Of a stretch of 54,659 bases of DNA, positions 23,887 through 34,264 are shown piece after piece. Origin of the DNA: an uncultured Pelagibacteraceae bacterium (GTDB lineage Bacteria; Pseudomonadota; Alphaproteobacteria; Pelagibacterales; Pelagibacteraceae). The notes below the pieces were generated by a model. The model did not search any database, was not told the origin of the DNA, and worked only from the letters and a program-made list of their open reading frames with translations. The number at the start of each line of letters is the position of its first letter. The first letter of the stretch is position 1. The DNA is taken from positions 1 through 54,659 of the forward strand of contig CACBHX010000003.1 in the NCBI GenBank assembly GCA_902539145.1, given 5' to 3'. Position numbers and translations under genes: made by a program.

Positions 23887-24896
23887 AAATTTCTTGATAA
23901 ACTAAAAGACGTTAAATTTTCGAGGATATTTTTTTCCTCAGAGTCTTTAAATACTGACAATGAATTTGATGACAAATTAATATAGTGCTTGGCCTTTTGA
24001 TAACAACTATTTATGATATCGTATTTCTTTATTAAAGATAAAGTATAATTTAAATCATTTTGATTTCTCTCTTCTTTTGCAAAAGTTTTTTTAAGAGTTT
24101 CTTTTTCATCTTTATTAGCTTTTTGAAACAAAAGAATTATTGGTAGTGTAATTTTTCCCTCATAGAAGTCTTGACCAATATTTTTTCCAAATAGTTTTAA
24201 TTCTGAATTATAATCTAAAGTGTCATCAGCAATTTGAAAAGTTAAACCTAAATTCCTACCATAAAACTCTAAAGCTTCTTTCTCTTTAGTTTTCATTTCT
24301 GATAAAATTGCTCCTACTTTAGTTGCGGCAGCAAATAACTCAGCCGTCTTTGAAGAAATTATTTTCAAATAAGTTTCTTCAAGCATATCAACTTCACCTT
24401 TATATTGGAGTTGCAAAATTTCACCTTGAGCAATTATTGATGATGTTGACGATAATAGTTTTAAAACTTCAATATTTCCATCTTCTACCATCATTTCAAA
24501 ACACCTACTAAGAAGATAATCGCCAGCCAGAACAGATGAGTGGTTACCCCAAATTTTATTTGGTGTTTTTTTACCTCTTCTAATTGAACCATTATCTATA
24601 ACATCATCATGCATCAAAGTTGCAGCATGAATTAGTTCCACGCAAGCTGCCAAATTTATATCTCTGGTCCCTTTTGTATAACCACATAACTTTGATGAGC
24701 CTAAAGTTAATAAGGCTCTTAACCTTTTGCCACCAGTATTTAAATGATAATCTGTCATTTTTTTAACTAGCTCAACATTACTATCTAATTTTGATTTAAT
24801 TTTTTCTTCAACAAGCATTAGCTTATTTTCAACTGAGTTTTTAAGTTGAAAGTAAGAGTTATTAATTTGTTTTTTAAGTCGAATTACACTTCCCAT
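23883..24896 (-). CDS. ispB: Long-chain polyprenyl diphosphate synthase (octaprenyl-type)
   Basis: GGKRLRALLTL, LIHAATLMHDDVIDNGSIRRGKKTPN, QIADDTLDY. Confidence 0.9.
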   Translation of the reverse strand: MGSVIRLKKQINNSYFQLKNSVENKLMLVEEKIKSKLDSNVELVKKMTDYHLNTGGKRLRALLTLGSSKLCGYTKGTRDINLAACVELIHAATLMHDDVIDNGSIRRGKKTPNKIWGNHSSVLAGDYLLSRCFEMMVEDGNIEVLKLLSSTSSIIAQGEILQLQYKGEVDMLEETYLKIISSKTAELFAAATKVGAILSEMKTKEKEALEFYGRNLGLTFQIADDTLDYNSELKLFGKNIGQDFYEGKITLPIILLFQKANKDEKETLKKTFAKEERNQNDLNYTLSLIKKYDIINSCYQKAKHYINLSSNSLSVFKDSEEKNILENLTSFSLSRNF

Positions 24897-25009
24897 AATG
24901 TGAGCAAATTAGTTTAATAAGTTTCTTTTGATACTTATCAATTGACGCACCTAAATCTTCAATTATAAGGTGTCTTTATATTAATACAAAAATTCTATAA
25001 AGTTTTGTT

Positions 25010-25816
25010 ATGCTCTCAATTTTTAAAAAGAAGAAAATTATCCCTCATATTAAATTAGCTGGTGTTATCGGAAACGTGGGTAAATTTAAACAAGGTATAG
25101 ATTTTTCAGGTCAAGAAGAGATAATTTTAAAGGCTTTTTCTGTAAAAAAAGCACCATGTGTTGCTATTACAATTAATTCTCCTGGTGGATCACCTGTTCA
25201 ATCACACTTGATCTTTAATTTTATAAGACAACAAGCGAAAAAAAATAAAAAAAAGGTAATAGTTTTTGCAGAGGATGTTGCTGCATCAGGAGGCTATTTG
25301 ATTGCGTGTGCTGGTGATGAAATTTATGCAAACTCTAGTTCAATTATTGGATCTATAGGTGTAATTTATTCATCATTTGGTTTTACCGAGTTAATTAAAA
25401 AAATTGGAGTTGAAAGAAGAGTTCATACTGCTGGTAAAAATAAAAGCACTCTCGACCCGTTTCTTGAAGAAAAAAAAGAAGATATAGAAAGATTAAAAAA
25501 TATACAATTAGATTTGCATAAAGATTTTATTAATGTTGTTGAAAAAAGTAGAGGTGAAAAACTAAAGAAATCAGAAGTTGAGTTATTTTCTGGAGAGTTT
25601 TGGTCTGGAAGTAAATCCAAAGAACTTGGTTTGATTGATGAAATAGGCGATGCCAATCAAGTGTTGAGAGAAAAATTTGGAGAAGATGTAATAATCAAAA
25701 AATTTGAAAAATCTAAAAGTTGGTTAAGTAAGAAATTATCATCATCTAACGATCACGTCGATCAGGTCGCAAATATATTAGAAGAAAAATCTATTTGGCA
25801 AAAATATGGCCTCTAA
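25010..25816 (+). CDS. S49 family signal peptide peptidase (SppA/SohB-like)
   Basis: [49 protein letters not shown]. Confidence 0.9.
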   Translation: MLSIFKKKKIIPHIKLAGVIGNVGKFKQGIDFSGQEEIILKAFSVKKAPCVAITINSPGGSPVQSHLIFNFIRQQAKKNKKKVIVFAEDVAASGGYLIACAGDEIYANSSSIIGSIGVIYSSFGFTELIKKIGVERRVHTAGKNKSTLDPFLEEKKEDIERLKNIQLDLHKDFINVVEKSRGEKLKKSEVELFSGEFWSGSKSKELGLIDEIGDANQVLREKFGEDVIIKKFEKSKSWLSKKLSSSNDHVDQVANILEEKSIWQKYGL

Positions 25817-26687
25817 AAAAAGTAAAAAAAAACCAAAGTTTCAAACTTTTCAGGATACAATTTTAAATCTCCAAAAATATTGGAGTAAACATGGTTGTAT
25901 AATTTTACAACCATATGATATGGAGGTTGGAGCAGGAACTTTTCATCCAGCCACAACTCTGAGGTCACTTGGACCAAAACCATGGAAAGCAGCTTATGTA
26001 CAACCTTCTAGAAGACCGACTGATGGAAGATATGGAGATAACCCTAATAGACTTCAGCATTATTATCAATTTCAAGTTATAATTAAACCTTCTCCATCAA
26101 ATATAAAAAAACTTTATTTAAATAGTTTGTCTACAATCGGTATTGACCATAAAAATCATGATATTAGATTTGTTGAGGACGATTGGGAAAGTCCAACTTT
26201 AGGCGCAGCAGGTCTTGGTTGGGAAGTTTGGTGTGATGGAATGGAAATAACTCAATTTACATATTTTCAACAAATGGCTGGCTTTGAATGTAAACCTGTT
26301 TCAGTAGAAATTACTTATGGCTTAGAAAGAATTTGTATGTTTACACAACAAAAAAATAATGTTTATGATTTAATTTGGAATAACGAAAATGTTGAATACA
26401 GAGAAGTTTTTCATCAAGCGGAGAAAGAATTTTCGGCTTATAACTTTGAACATGCTAATACCTCGAATCTGCTAAAAATATTTGATATGTTCGAAAGTGA
26501 GGCTAAATCATTAATAAATAAAAAGATATCGCTCCCAGCTTATGATCAATGCTTAAAAGCAAGTCATGTATTTAATATACTTGATGCAAGAGGAGCTATC
26601 AGTGTTGCCCAGAGAGCAGAATATATTGGACGTATAAGAGAAATTACAAAATCTGTTGCTTCAATTTGGATTGATACACAAATATAA
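25806..26687 (+). CDS. glyQ: Glycyl-tRNA synthetase alpha subunit
   Basis: [33 protein letters not shown]. Confidence 0.98.
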   Translation: MASKKSKKKPKFQTFQDTILNLQKYWSKHGCIILQPYDMEVGAGTFHPATTLRSLGPKPWKAAYVQPSRRPTDGRYGDNPNRLQHYYQFQVIIKPSPSNIKKLYLNSLSTIGIDHKNHDIRFVEDDWESPTLGAAGLGWEVWCDGMEITQFTYFQQMAGFECKPVSVEITYGLERICMFTQQKNNVYDLIWNNENVEYREVFHQAEKEFSAYNFEHANTSNLLKIFDMFESEAKSLINKKISLPAYDQCLKASHVFNILDARGAISVAQRAEYIGRIREITKSVASIWIDTQI

Positions 26688-26688
26688 A

Positions 26689-28761
26689 ATGGCGGAATTT
26701 TTTTTAGAATTATTTAGTGAGGAAATTCCAGCTAATTTACAAAAAAATTTTCGTGAAAAACTTTTAGAGGAATTTAGAGAATATTTTATCAATAAATCTA
26801 TAAAATCAAAAAAAAGTTTTTCATTATCAACTCCAAACAGAGTAATTATCGTATTTGAGGGTTTACAAAAAAAAATTAAAGTTGTGTCTGAGGAAATAAA
26901 AGGACCCAAAACTAGTGCTCCTGTAGAAGCAATTGAGGGTTTTTTGAGATCAAATAAAATTGACAAAAAACAACTTATTAAACGTGATACAGAAAAAGGA
27001 GAATTCTACTTTTTTAAAACACCCTCAAAAACATTGAACACTTCAGATTTGTTAAAAGATTTAATACCAAAACTTTTAGGTAGCTACCAATGGAAAAAAT
27101 CAATGAAATGGGGTGAATTTAACCTTAATTGGGCAAGACCCTTAAAGTCTATTTTATCAGTGTTTGATGAAAAAATAATAGATTTCAAATTTTACCATCT
27201 AACTTCGTCTAATAGGACCTTTATTGATAAGGATTATGAAGAAAAAACAAGAGTATTTAAAAATTTCAAATCTTATGAAAGATTTTTGAAGATACATGGA
27301 ACGATTGTTGATCAAACTAAAAGAAAACAAATTATTCAAAAGGAATTCACAAAGATATTAAGTAAAAAAAAATTATTTATTTTAGAAAATTTAAAATTAT
27401 TTGATGAGGTTGTAGATTTAGTTGAATGTCCAAACGTTTTACTATGTGATTTTGATAAAAAATTTTTGTCAATCCCAAGAGAAATACTTATTTTGACTAT
27501 GCAGTCACATCAAAAATATTTTCCTACGATTGATAAAAATAATCAAATTACAAATCAATTTTTACTCATTGCAAATAAAAAAGACCAAAAAGGGTTAATC
27601 AAACTTGGAAATCAAAGAGTTGTTGATGCTAGATTGAGCGATGCAGAATTTTTTTGGAATAAAGATAAAACGCAAAATTTAGTGAAAAAAGTATCTGAAC
27701 TAAAAAGAATTAATTTTTTCAAGGGACTTGGAACCTATTTTGATAAGGTTCAGCGAATGAGAAAATTAGGTGGAATGATATCTGATGAATTATTAATTAG
27801 TAAAGAAAAAGTAGAGTTATCAGCATCTATTTGTAAAACAGATTTAACTTCTGATTTAGTTGGTGAGTTTCCTGAATTACAGGGAATTATGGGAGGATAT
27901 TTTTCCGCACAACAAGGTTTTGATAAAGATATTTGTTTATCGATAACTGAACAATATTTACCGATTGGAATAGATTCAAATGTACCAAAAAAACCTTTCA
28001 GTATTGCTTTGTCGATGACAGACAAAATAGATAATCTTGTTGGTTTTTTTGGGATTGATGAAAAACCCACAAGTTCAAAAGATCCGTTTGCACTTAGAAG
28101 AGTGGCGCTAGGCATAATAAGAATAATAATTGAAAATAAAAAAGACTTAAAATTAAATGATTTTTTAAATTATTCGATTGGCTTATATCAAGAACAAAAT
28201 TTTACTCTTACTAATGAAGAATTGAAAAAAGATTTAAATAACTTTCTAAAAGACAGATTTAGATATTATCTTAAAGAAAAAGATGTCAGATTTGATATCA
28301 TTGAGGCTTCAATTTCAAATTTTTCAACTAATAAATTGTTTTCATCTTTCGAAAAAGCAAGATGTGTAAACAAAATAATTAATAATCAAATTGGTATAGA
28401 TATAACATCAAGCTATAAAAGGGCTTCCAATATACTTCAAAGTGAAATGGAAAATAAAGAAATTGAAATAACTAATTCAACAGATCCTGGTATTTTTAAA
28501 AGCGATTACGAAAAAAATTTGTTTAAAAAGATTACTGATATAAAAAAGTATTATTCAGATATAGATAATAATGAAAATTATGAGGAGTCTTTATCAGTCT
28601 TAGCTGGAGCAAAAAAAGAAGTATTTGAATTTTTTGATAATGTAAAAGTTAATGAAGATAATGAAGATTTAAGAAAAAATCGTTTGGAACTTATAAATAT
28701 GTTATGTAAAACCTTTCAAAATTTTATGAATTTTCAATTATTAAAAGCCAATAATGAATAA
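26689..28761 (+). CDS. glyS: Glycyl-tRNA synthetase beta subunit
   Basis: MAEFFLELFSEEIPA start placed at ATG 26689; DPFALRRVALGIIRI. Confidence 0.97.
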   Translation: MAEFFLELFSEEIPANLQKNFREKLLEEFREYFINKSIKSKKSFSLSTPNRVIIVFEGLQKKIKVVSEEIKGPKTSAPVEAIEGFLRSNKIDKKQLIKRDTEKGEFYFFKTPSKTLNTSDLLKDLIPKLLGSYQWKKSMKWGEFNLNWARPLKSILSVFDEKIIDFKFYHLTSSNRTFIDKDYEEKTRVFKNFKSYERFLKIHGTIVDQTKRKQIIQKEFTKILSKKKLFILENLKLFDEVVDLVECPNVLLCDFDKKFLSIPREILILTMQSHQKYFPTIDKNNQITNQFLLIANKKDQKGLIKLGNQRVVDARLSDAEFFWNKDKTQNLVKKVSELKRINFFKGLGTYFDKVQRMRKLGGMISDELLISKEKVELSASICKTDLTSDLVGEFPELQGIMGGYFSAQQGFDKDICLSITEQYLPIGIDSNVPKKPFSIALSMTDKIDNLVGFFGIDEKPTSSKDPFALRRVALGIIRIIIENKKDLKLNDFLNYSIGLYQEQNFTLTNEELKKDLNNFLKDRFRYYLKEKDVRFDIIEASISNFSTNKLFSSFEKARCVNKIINNQIGIDITSSYKRASNILQSEMENKEIEITNSTDPGIFKSDYEKNLFKKITDIKKYYSDIDNNENYEESLSVLAGAKKEVFEFFDNVKVNEDNEDLRKNRLELINMLCKTFQNFMNFQLLKANNE

Positions 28762-31414
28762 GTTAATTTTAAATTTTAAATCTAAAGACTCAAAAAAAAT
28801 TAAAGATCCCAAAAATTTTTTAGGCGGCAAAGGTGCTAATTTATCAGAAATGGGAAGAATGGATCTTCCTGTTCCACCTGGATTTACAATTTCAACAAAA
28901 GTCTGTGATATTTTTTACCAAAATAAAAAGAGATTGAATTCTTCATTGATAAATCAAATTAAAAAAGAGTTAAAGATAATCGAGAAAGATGTAAAAAAAA
29001 AATTTGGAGATCTTAAAAATCCACTTTTATTATCTGTGAGATCTGGTGCTAGAGTATCAATGCCCGGTATGATGGATACAATACTTAATCTTGGTTTGAA
29101 TGACAAAACTGTTAAAGCACTAGCTAACAAAACCTCTAATGGAAGATTTGCCAAAGATAGTTATAGAAGATTTATTCAAATGTATGGAAATGTTGTTCTT
29201 GGGGTAGAAAATTATCATTTTGAGGAACTTATAGAAAATTATAAATTAACTAAAGGAGTTTTGCTAGATACAGATCTTGATGAAGATGATTGGGATGGTT
29301 TGATAAAAGATTTTAAAAACATTGTTAAAGAAAAAACAAAAAAAGAATTTCCTCAAGATACATATCATCAATTATTAGGAGCAATAAGTGCAGTATTTTT
29401 ATCTTGGGACAGTAATAGAGCTAAAATTTATAGAAAGTTAAATCATATACCATCTGAATGGGGAACAGCAGTTAATGTGCAATCTATGGTTTTTGGAAAT
29501 ATGGGAAATGATTGTGCTACTGGAGTTGTTTTTACGAGAAATCCATCAGACGGAACAAATGATATTTATGGAGAGTATTTAATTAATGCTCAAGGAGAGG
29601 ATGTTGTAGCAGGAACAAGGACACCACAATATATTACGAAAAAAGCCAAACGAGAGGCAAAAGTTGAGACACTTTCCATGGAAGAGTCTATGCCAAAAGT
29701 TTATTTAGAACTTCATAAAATTTTAAAAAAGTTAGAGGTGCATTACAAAGATATGCAAGATGTAGAATTTACAGTTGAGAATGAGAAATTATGGATCCTA
29801 CAAACTAGGTCAGGTAAAAGGACTGCAAAATCAGCAGTTAAGATCGCTGTAGATATGGTTAAAGAAAAATTAATCACTAAAAATGATGCTGTTTTAAGAG
29901 TTGATCCTAATTCTTTAGATACACTTTTGCATCCCACTTTAGATGAGAAAAGTCCAATCAAGGTTATTGCAAATGGTCTCCCAGCATCTCCTGGTGCAGT
30001 AAGCGGAAAGGTAGTTTTCACTTCGGAAGAGGCTGAAAGATTAAATGATATGATGCAAGATACAATTTTAGTTAGAGTTGAAACTTCTCCAGAAGATATT
30101 CAAGGAATGCATGCTGCAAAGGGCATTTTAACCTCAAGAGGAGGAATGACTAGTCATGCTGCAGTTGTAGCTAGGGGAATGGGAAGACCTTGTGTCTCTG
30201 GTTCTAGTGAAATTGAAATTAATTACGATAAAAAAATATTTAAAACATCTTCAGTTGAGGTCAAAGAGGGAGAAATAATCACTATTGATGGCTCTACAGG
30301 AAGAATAATTTTAGGTACAGTTCCAACTATAAAACCTGAGATATCAGGAGATTTTTCAAAATTGATGAGCTGGGCTGATAAAATTAGAAAACTTAAAGTA
30401 CGGACTAACTCTGAGACTCCGCTAGACACTAAAACAGCCAGAGATTTTGGAGCAGAAGGTATCGGGCTTTGTAGGACTGAACACATGTTTTTTGATGAGG
30501 AAAGAATTTTATCTGTTCGAGAAATGATTTTATCAAAAACACTCGATGATAGATCTAAAGCTTTGCAAAAAATTCTCCCACATCAAAAAAAAGATTTTAT
30601 GGAGATATTTAAGATTATGCATGGGCTTCCAGTTACTGTAAGATTATTAGACCCACCCTTACACGAATTTTTACCTAAATCTGATAAAGAAATTTCTGAA
30701 GTAGCTAATGTTATTGGATCAGACAAAAAGGAAATTGAAAGCAGGATAGAGGAACTGCACGAACAAAATCCTATGTTAGGACATAGAGGCTGTAGGCTTG
30801 GTATCTCATTTCCTGAAATTTATGAAATGCAATGTAGAGCAATATTCGAGGCTCTTGCAGACCTTAAAAAAAGTAAACAAAAATTTGCTTTTCCTGAGAT
30901 AATGATACCATTAGTTTCAACCGAAGCTGAGATTAAAATAATGAAAAATTTAGTAATTAATACCGCAAGAAAAGTTCAAAAGGAAAACAAAACAAAAATT
31001 GAATTTCTTGTAGGAACAATGATTGAGTTACCTAGAGCAGCGATTAAGGCTGATGATATAGCAAAACATGCTGAATTTTTTAGTTTTGGTACCAATGATT
31101 TAACCCAAACAACTTTTGGAATAAGTAGAGATGATAGTGGTAAATTTTTGAATGATTATATAGATAATAAGATTTTTACTATTGATCCGTTTGTATCTAT
31201 TGATGATGGAGTAAAAGACTTAGTGGAAATAGCGGTTTATAAAGGAAAAAAACAGAACAAAAAAATTAAACTCGGTATATGTGGTGAACATGGTGGTGAT
31301 CCAAAGAGTATCAATTTTTGTTCAAAAGCAGGACTTGATTATGTCTCATGTTCCCCTTACAGGGTTCCAATTGCAAGGTTGGCTGCTGCTCAAGCAGAAT
31401 TAAAAAAAAAGTAA
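28754..31414 (+). CDS. ppdK: Pyruvate, phosphate dikinase
   Basis: FLGGKGANLSEM, GGMTSHAAVVARGMGRPCVSG, GTNDLTQTTFGISRDD, GICGEHGGDP. Confidence 0.98.
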   Translation: MNKLILNFKSKDSKKIKDPKNFLGGKGANLSEMGRMDLPVPPGFTISTKVCDIFYQNKKRLNSSLINQIKKELKIIEKDVKKKFGDLKNPLLLSVRSGARVSMPGMMDTILNLGLNDKTVKALANKTSNGRFAKDSYRRFIQMYGNVVLGVENYHFEELIENYKLTKGVLLDTDLDEDDWDGLIKDFKNIVKEKTKKEFPQDTYHQLLGAISAVFLSWDSNRAKIYRKLNHIPSEWGTAVNVQSMVFGNMGNDCATGVVFTRNPSDGTNDIYGEYLINAQGEDVVAGTRTPQYITKKAKREAKVETLSMEESMPKVYLELHKILKKLEVHYKDMQDVEFTVENEKLWILQTRSGKRTAKSAVKIAVDMVKEKLITKNDAVLRVDPNSLDTLLHPTLDEKSPIKVIANGLPASPGAVSGKVVFTSEEAERLNDMMQDTILVRVETSPEDIQGMHAAKGILTSRGGMTSHAAVVARGMGRPCVSGSSEIEINYDKKIFKTSSVEVKEGEIITIDGSTGRIILGTVPTIKPEISGDFSKLMSWADKIRKLKVRTNSETPLDTKTARDFGAEGIGLCRTEHMFFDEERILSVREMILSKTLDDRSKALQKILPHQKKDFMEIFKIMHGLPVTVRLLDPPLHEFLPKSDKEISEVANVIGSDKKEIESRIEELHEQNPMLGHRGCRLGISFPEIYEMQCRAIFEALADLKKSKQKFAFPEIMIPLVSTEAEIKIMKNLVINTARKVQKENKTKIEFLVGTMIELPRAAIKADDIAKHAEFFSFGTNDLTQTTFGISRDDSGKFLNDYIDNKIFTIDPFVSIDDGVKDLVEIAVYKGKKQNKKIKLGICGEHGGDPKSINFCSKAGLDYVSCSPYRVPIARLAAAQAELKKK

Positions 31415-31455
31415 GTAAAGAAAATATTGGTTTTTAGAAACTTAATAGTAAGATT

Positions 31456-31484
31456 TTGTTATTTTCATAATTCTGTGGTATTAA
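31456..31484 (+). promoter_or_regulatory. Candidate promoter for the GNAT gene (TTGTTA-17-TATTAA)
   Basis: Two boxes at 17-bp spacing in the gap after ppdK. Confidence 0.4.
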
Positions 31485-31518
31485 ATTTGTTTAAAACTTA
31501 TACATCGCCCAGAAACAA

Positions 31519-32124
31519 ATGGTTAAAAACAATCTTGTATTTAAAGAAATAACTAGTTGTACTGATGAACAAATTAGAAAAATCAGAGATCTAAGAAATT
31601 CAGAAAATGTTAGAAAATTTATGTATACAGATCACATTATAACTGAACAAGAGCATCTAAATTATATTACAAAATTAAAGAATGATAAAAAAAATTTAGT
31701 CTTCATTATTTTTGATCATACAAATGAAACTATTGGATCAGCATATTTGTATTTTATTGATAGATTGCATAAAAAAGCTGACTGGGGATTTTATACTAAC
31801 CCAGAAATAAAAAATATTGGCGGTGTTATAGAATACTATTTTATTGAATTTTTTTTTAATCAACTAAACTTTGAAAAACTTAATTGTGAAATAACAGAAA
31901 ATAATTTTTCTACTTTAAAATTACATAAAAAATTTTTATTTGAAGAAGAGGGAATAAAAAAAGAAAATATAATAAAAAATAATAAAAGAATTAATGTTCA
32001 TTTTTATGGTTTAACAAAATCTAATTGGAATAATAGAAAATCAGAACTTTCAAAATTCAATAATTTATTTAACAAATATAGTGTGAAATTTGAATTTAAT
32101 AAAAATAATCTAAAATTAAAATAA
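31519..32124 (+). CDS. GNAT family N-acetyltransferase, resembles PseH-type (nucleotide-sugar amine) acetyltransferases
   Basis: RDLRNSENVRKFMYTDHIITEQEHLNYITKL...ADWGFYTNPE...NFSTLKLHKKFLFEEEG. Confidence 0.72.
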   Translation: MVKNNLVFKEITSCTDEQIRKIRDLRNSENVRKFMYTDHIITEQEHLNYITKLKNDKKNLVFIIFDHTNETIGSAYLYFIDRLHKKADWGFYTNPEIKNIGGVIEYYFIEFFFNQLNFEKLNCEITENNFSTLKLHKKFLFEEEGIKKENIIKNNKRINVHFYGLTKSNWNNRKSELSKFNNLFNKYSVKFEFNKNNLKLK

Positions 32125-32211
32125 TTATTGATAAATATAATATTTTGATTATTTAGGGGCGTTCTGTTGCCAGGTGCCCCAAAACCCCGTTTGCTTAATT
32201 AACAAAGTTAA

Positions 32212-32241
32212 TTAGGCAGCAAGTGCGTAACTTTCGTTAGC
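32212..32241 (-). other. tmRNA tag reading frame, ANESYALAA-stop
   Basis: Direct translation of minus strand; stop codon sits at the base of an 8-bp TAATTAAC/GTTAATTA hairpin. Confidence 0.9.
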
Positions 32242-32323
32242 AATTATAAATTAGCCCTTTGCGGAGGAACAATTCCGAACGAAAGAATAGCCTTTAGTCA
32301 CCCGTCGAATCTAGTTCACCCCC

Positions 32324-32335
32324 ATAAGTTGTAAA
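32324..32335 (-). other. tmRNA intervening segment between acceptor piece (ends 32336) and coding piece (starts 32323)
   Basis: 12 nt between encoded CCA and the 5' GGGGGTG. Confidence 0.8.
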
Positions 32336-32419
32336 TGGTGGAGGTGGTGGGTACTGCCCCCACGTCCGCAATGGTTATTACGAAATTCGTTTATCGTCAT
32401 AGTTGGAAAACCAACATGT

Positions 32420-32449
32420 TTAATATAAAAGTAATTCTTGAAGATTCAA
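32420..32449 (-). promoter_or_regulatory. Candidate tmRNA promoter (TTGAAT-18-TATTAA)
   Basis: Box positions predict a start near the GTTGGttttCCAAC hairpin at the acceptor-piece 5' end. Confidence 0.5.
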
Positions 32450-32459
32450 TAAATTATTC

Positions 32460-33407
32460 ATGAAATTAACTAAGGAACAACAACAAGAAATTAAAGATCA
32501 ACAGTCTCAAGAAAATAAGACAAAGAGAGTTACTGTAGCGGAACTAGAAAATATTCTTTACGAGGCAATACCCATTTTAGATCATGGTTTTATAAGAGTG
32601 ATTGATTATATGGGTGATGACACATCTATAGTTCAAGCAGCAAGAGTCTCCTATGGAAAAGGTACTAAGAAAGTTTCAACTGACTCTGGTTTGATAAAAT
32701 ATTTAATGAGGCACTGGCACAGTACTCCATTTGAAATGTGTGAAATTAAATATCATGTTAAACTTCCAATTTTTATTGCTAGACAATGGATTAGACATAG
32801 AACCGCTAATGTAAATGAATATTCCGCAAGATATTCTATTTTAGATAAAGAGTTTTATCTTCCTGCTATAGAAAATTTAGCAGCTCAATCTCAAAGCAAC
32901 AGACAGGGAAGAGGAGATGTTCTCTCGGGAGATCAGGCAAAAAAAGTTTTAGATTTATTAAAAAAAGATGCAGAACAAACTTATGATAATTACGAAACTA
33001 TGCTTAATGAGAGATATGATGGCTCCGTAATTGATGAAAAACAAGTTGGTTTAGCAAGAGAACTAGCAAGAATGAATTTAACTTTAAATACTTATACTCA
33101 ATGGTACTGGAAAACAGATCTCCTGAACTTGATGAACTTTTTAAGATTAAGAGCTGATCATCACGCTCAATATGAAATAAGAGCTTACGCAGATGCAATG
33201 TTGGATACTGTTAAAAGATGGGTACCGATTACTTATGAGGCATTTTTAGATTATAGAGTGGGTGGAACAGAGGTATCCTCAAAAGGAAAAAAGATAATAC
33301 AAAAACTCATCAGTGGTGAAAAAGTAGATGCTGAAAAGTCTGGCTTATCAAAAAGAGAGTGGAATGAGCTCATGTCTGCTTTAGAGCTTAAAGATAAATT
33401 GATTTAA
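32460..33407 (+). CDS. thyX: FAD-dependent thymidylate synthase ThyX
   Basis: [19 protein letters not shown] (ThyX motif RHRxxSxNExSxRY variant). Confidence 0.95.
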   Translation: MKLTKEQQQEIKDQQSQENKTKRVTVAELENILYEAIPILDHGFIRVIDYMGDDTSIVQAARVSYGKGTKKVSTDSGLIKYLMRHWHSTPFEMCEIKYHVKLPIFIARQWIRHRTANVNEYSARYSILDKEFYLPAIENLAAQSQSNRQGRGDVLSGDQAKKVLDLLKKDAEQTYDNYETMLNERYDGSVIDEKQVGLARELARMNLTLNTYTQWYWKTDLLNLMNFLRLRADHHAQYEIRAYADAMLDTVKRWVPITYEAFLDYRVGGTEVSSKGKKIIQKLISGEKVDAEKSGLSKREWNELMSALELKDKLI

Positions 33408-34212
33408 TCTTTTTTGCTAAATTAATATAGATTTGAGATATTTTATTGTTTGGTTTACTCTCTACTATAGGCTTTCCGTGATCCCCAAATTTACCAACAT
33501 CTGGATCAATTGGTATTTCAGCCAAAAATTCTTTATTGAATTCCTCTGCAGTTCTTTTAACTCCACCTTCTCCAAAAATTGCATATTTTTTTCCATCATC
33601 CCCTGTAAAAGAACTCATATTATCTATAAGACCCAAAATTTTTACCCCTAGCTTATCAAACATTTTTATTCCTCTTTTGACATCTAAAAGCGCTACTTCT
33701 TGTGGTGTAGATACTATGATTGCTCCGTTCATTTCAATGCCTTGAGAAAAAGTTAGTTGAGTATCACCGGTTCCAGGTGGCATATCGACAATTATAAAAT
33801 CTAAATTTTTCCAGTTAACCTGTTGAGTGAATGTTTTTATAGCACTTGTTACCATTGGACCTCTCCATATCATTGGAGTTTTTTCATCTGTTAGAAAGCC
33901 TATAGACATACATTGAATATCGTATTTGATAATAGGCTCTAACTTTTTACCGTCACTTTTTGGCTTCTCATTTATCCCAAACATTTTAGGAATAGAGGGT
34001 CCGTATATATCAGCATCCAACAACCCAACTTTACAGCCAATTTGTTTTAAAGCTAAAGCTAGGTTTGTAGCAAAAGTTGACTTACCAACTCCACCTTTAG
34101 CACTTGAAATGGCAATTGTGAATTTTGTTCCACTAATTGGCCTCATTTCAGTTGATTTTCCGCTCAACTTTTTTCGCATTGCGTCACTTAATTCTGGCTT
34201 TTCTTTAGGCAT
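33388..34212 (-). CDS. mrp: Mrp/NBP35-type P-loop ATPase (iron-sulfur carrier family)
   Basis: [46 protein letters not shown]. Confidence 0.92.
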   Translation of the reverse strand: MPKEKPELSDAMRKKLSGKSTEMRPISGTKFTIAISSAKGGVGKSTFATNLALALKQIGCKVGLLDADIYGPSIPKMFGINEKPKSDGKKLEPIIKYDIQCMSIGFLTDEKTPMIWRGPMVTSAIKTFTQQVNWKNLDFIIVDMPPGTGDTQLTFSQGIEMNGAIIVSTPQEVALLDVKRGIKMFDKLGVKILGLIDNMSSFTGDDGKKYAIFGEGGVKRTAEEFNKEFLAEIPIDPDVGKFGDHGKPIVESKPNNKISQIYINLAKKIKSIYL

Positions 34213-34264
34213 ATTGTGATCTTACCTTGTTTTTCAGCATAAAGACATTATATAGATTGTCATC

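Larger units (their letters stand above)
32156..32415 (-). ncRNA. ssrA: Two-piece (circularly permuted) transfer-messenger RNA
   Basis: Minus strand reads GTGGGggcagtaCCCAC-CACCTCC-ACCA, 12-nt spacer, then GGGGGTGAACTAGATTCGACGGG. Acceptor CACCTCC pairs with GGGGGTG. Tag frame GCTAACGAAAGTTACGCACTTGCTGCCTAA. Outer ends are estimates. Confidence 0.93.

Noticed and set aside
27750-28115. 121-aa minus-strand ORF opposite glyS
   Set aside because: Shadow ORF of a conserved synthetase segment.
32125-32459. Initial idea that the GC-rich gap was a riboswitch for thyX or a novel structured RNA
   Set aside because: Minus-strand reading shows diagnostic tmRNA elements (GATTCGACGGG, tag frame ending ALAA-stop, encoded CCA).
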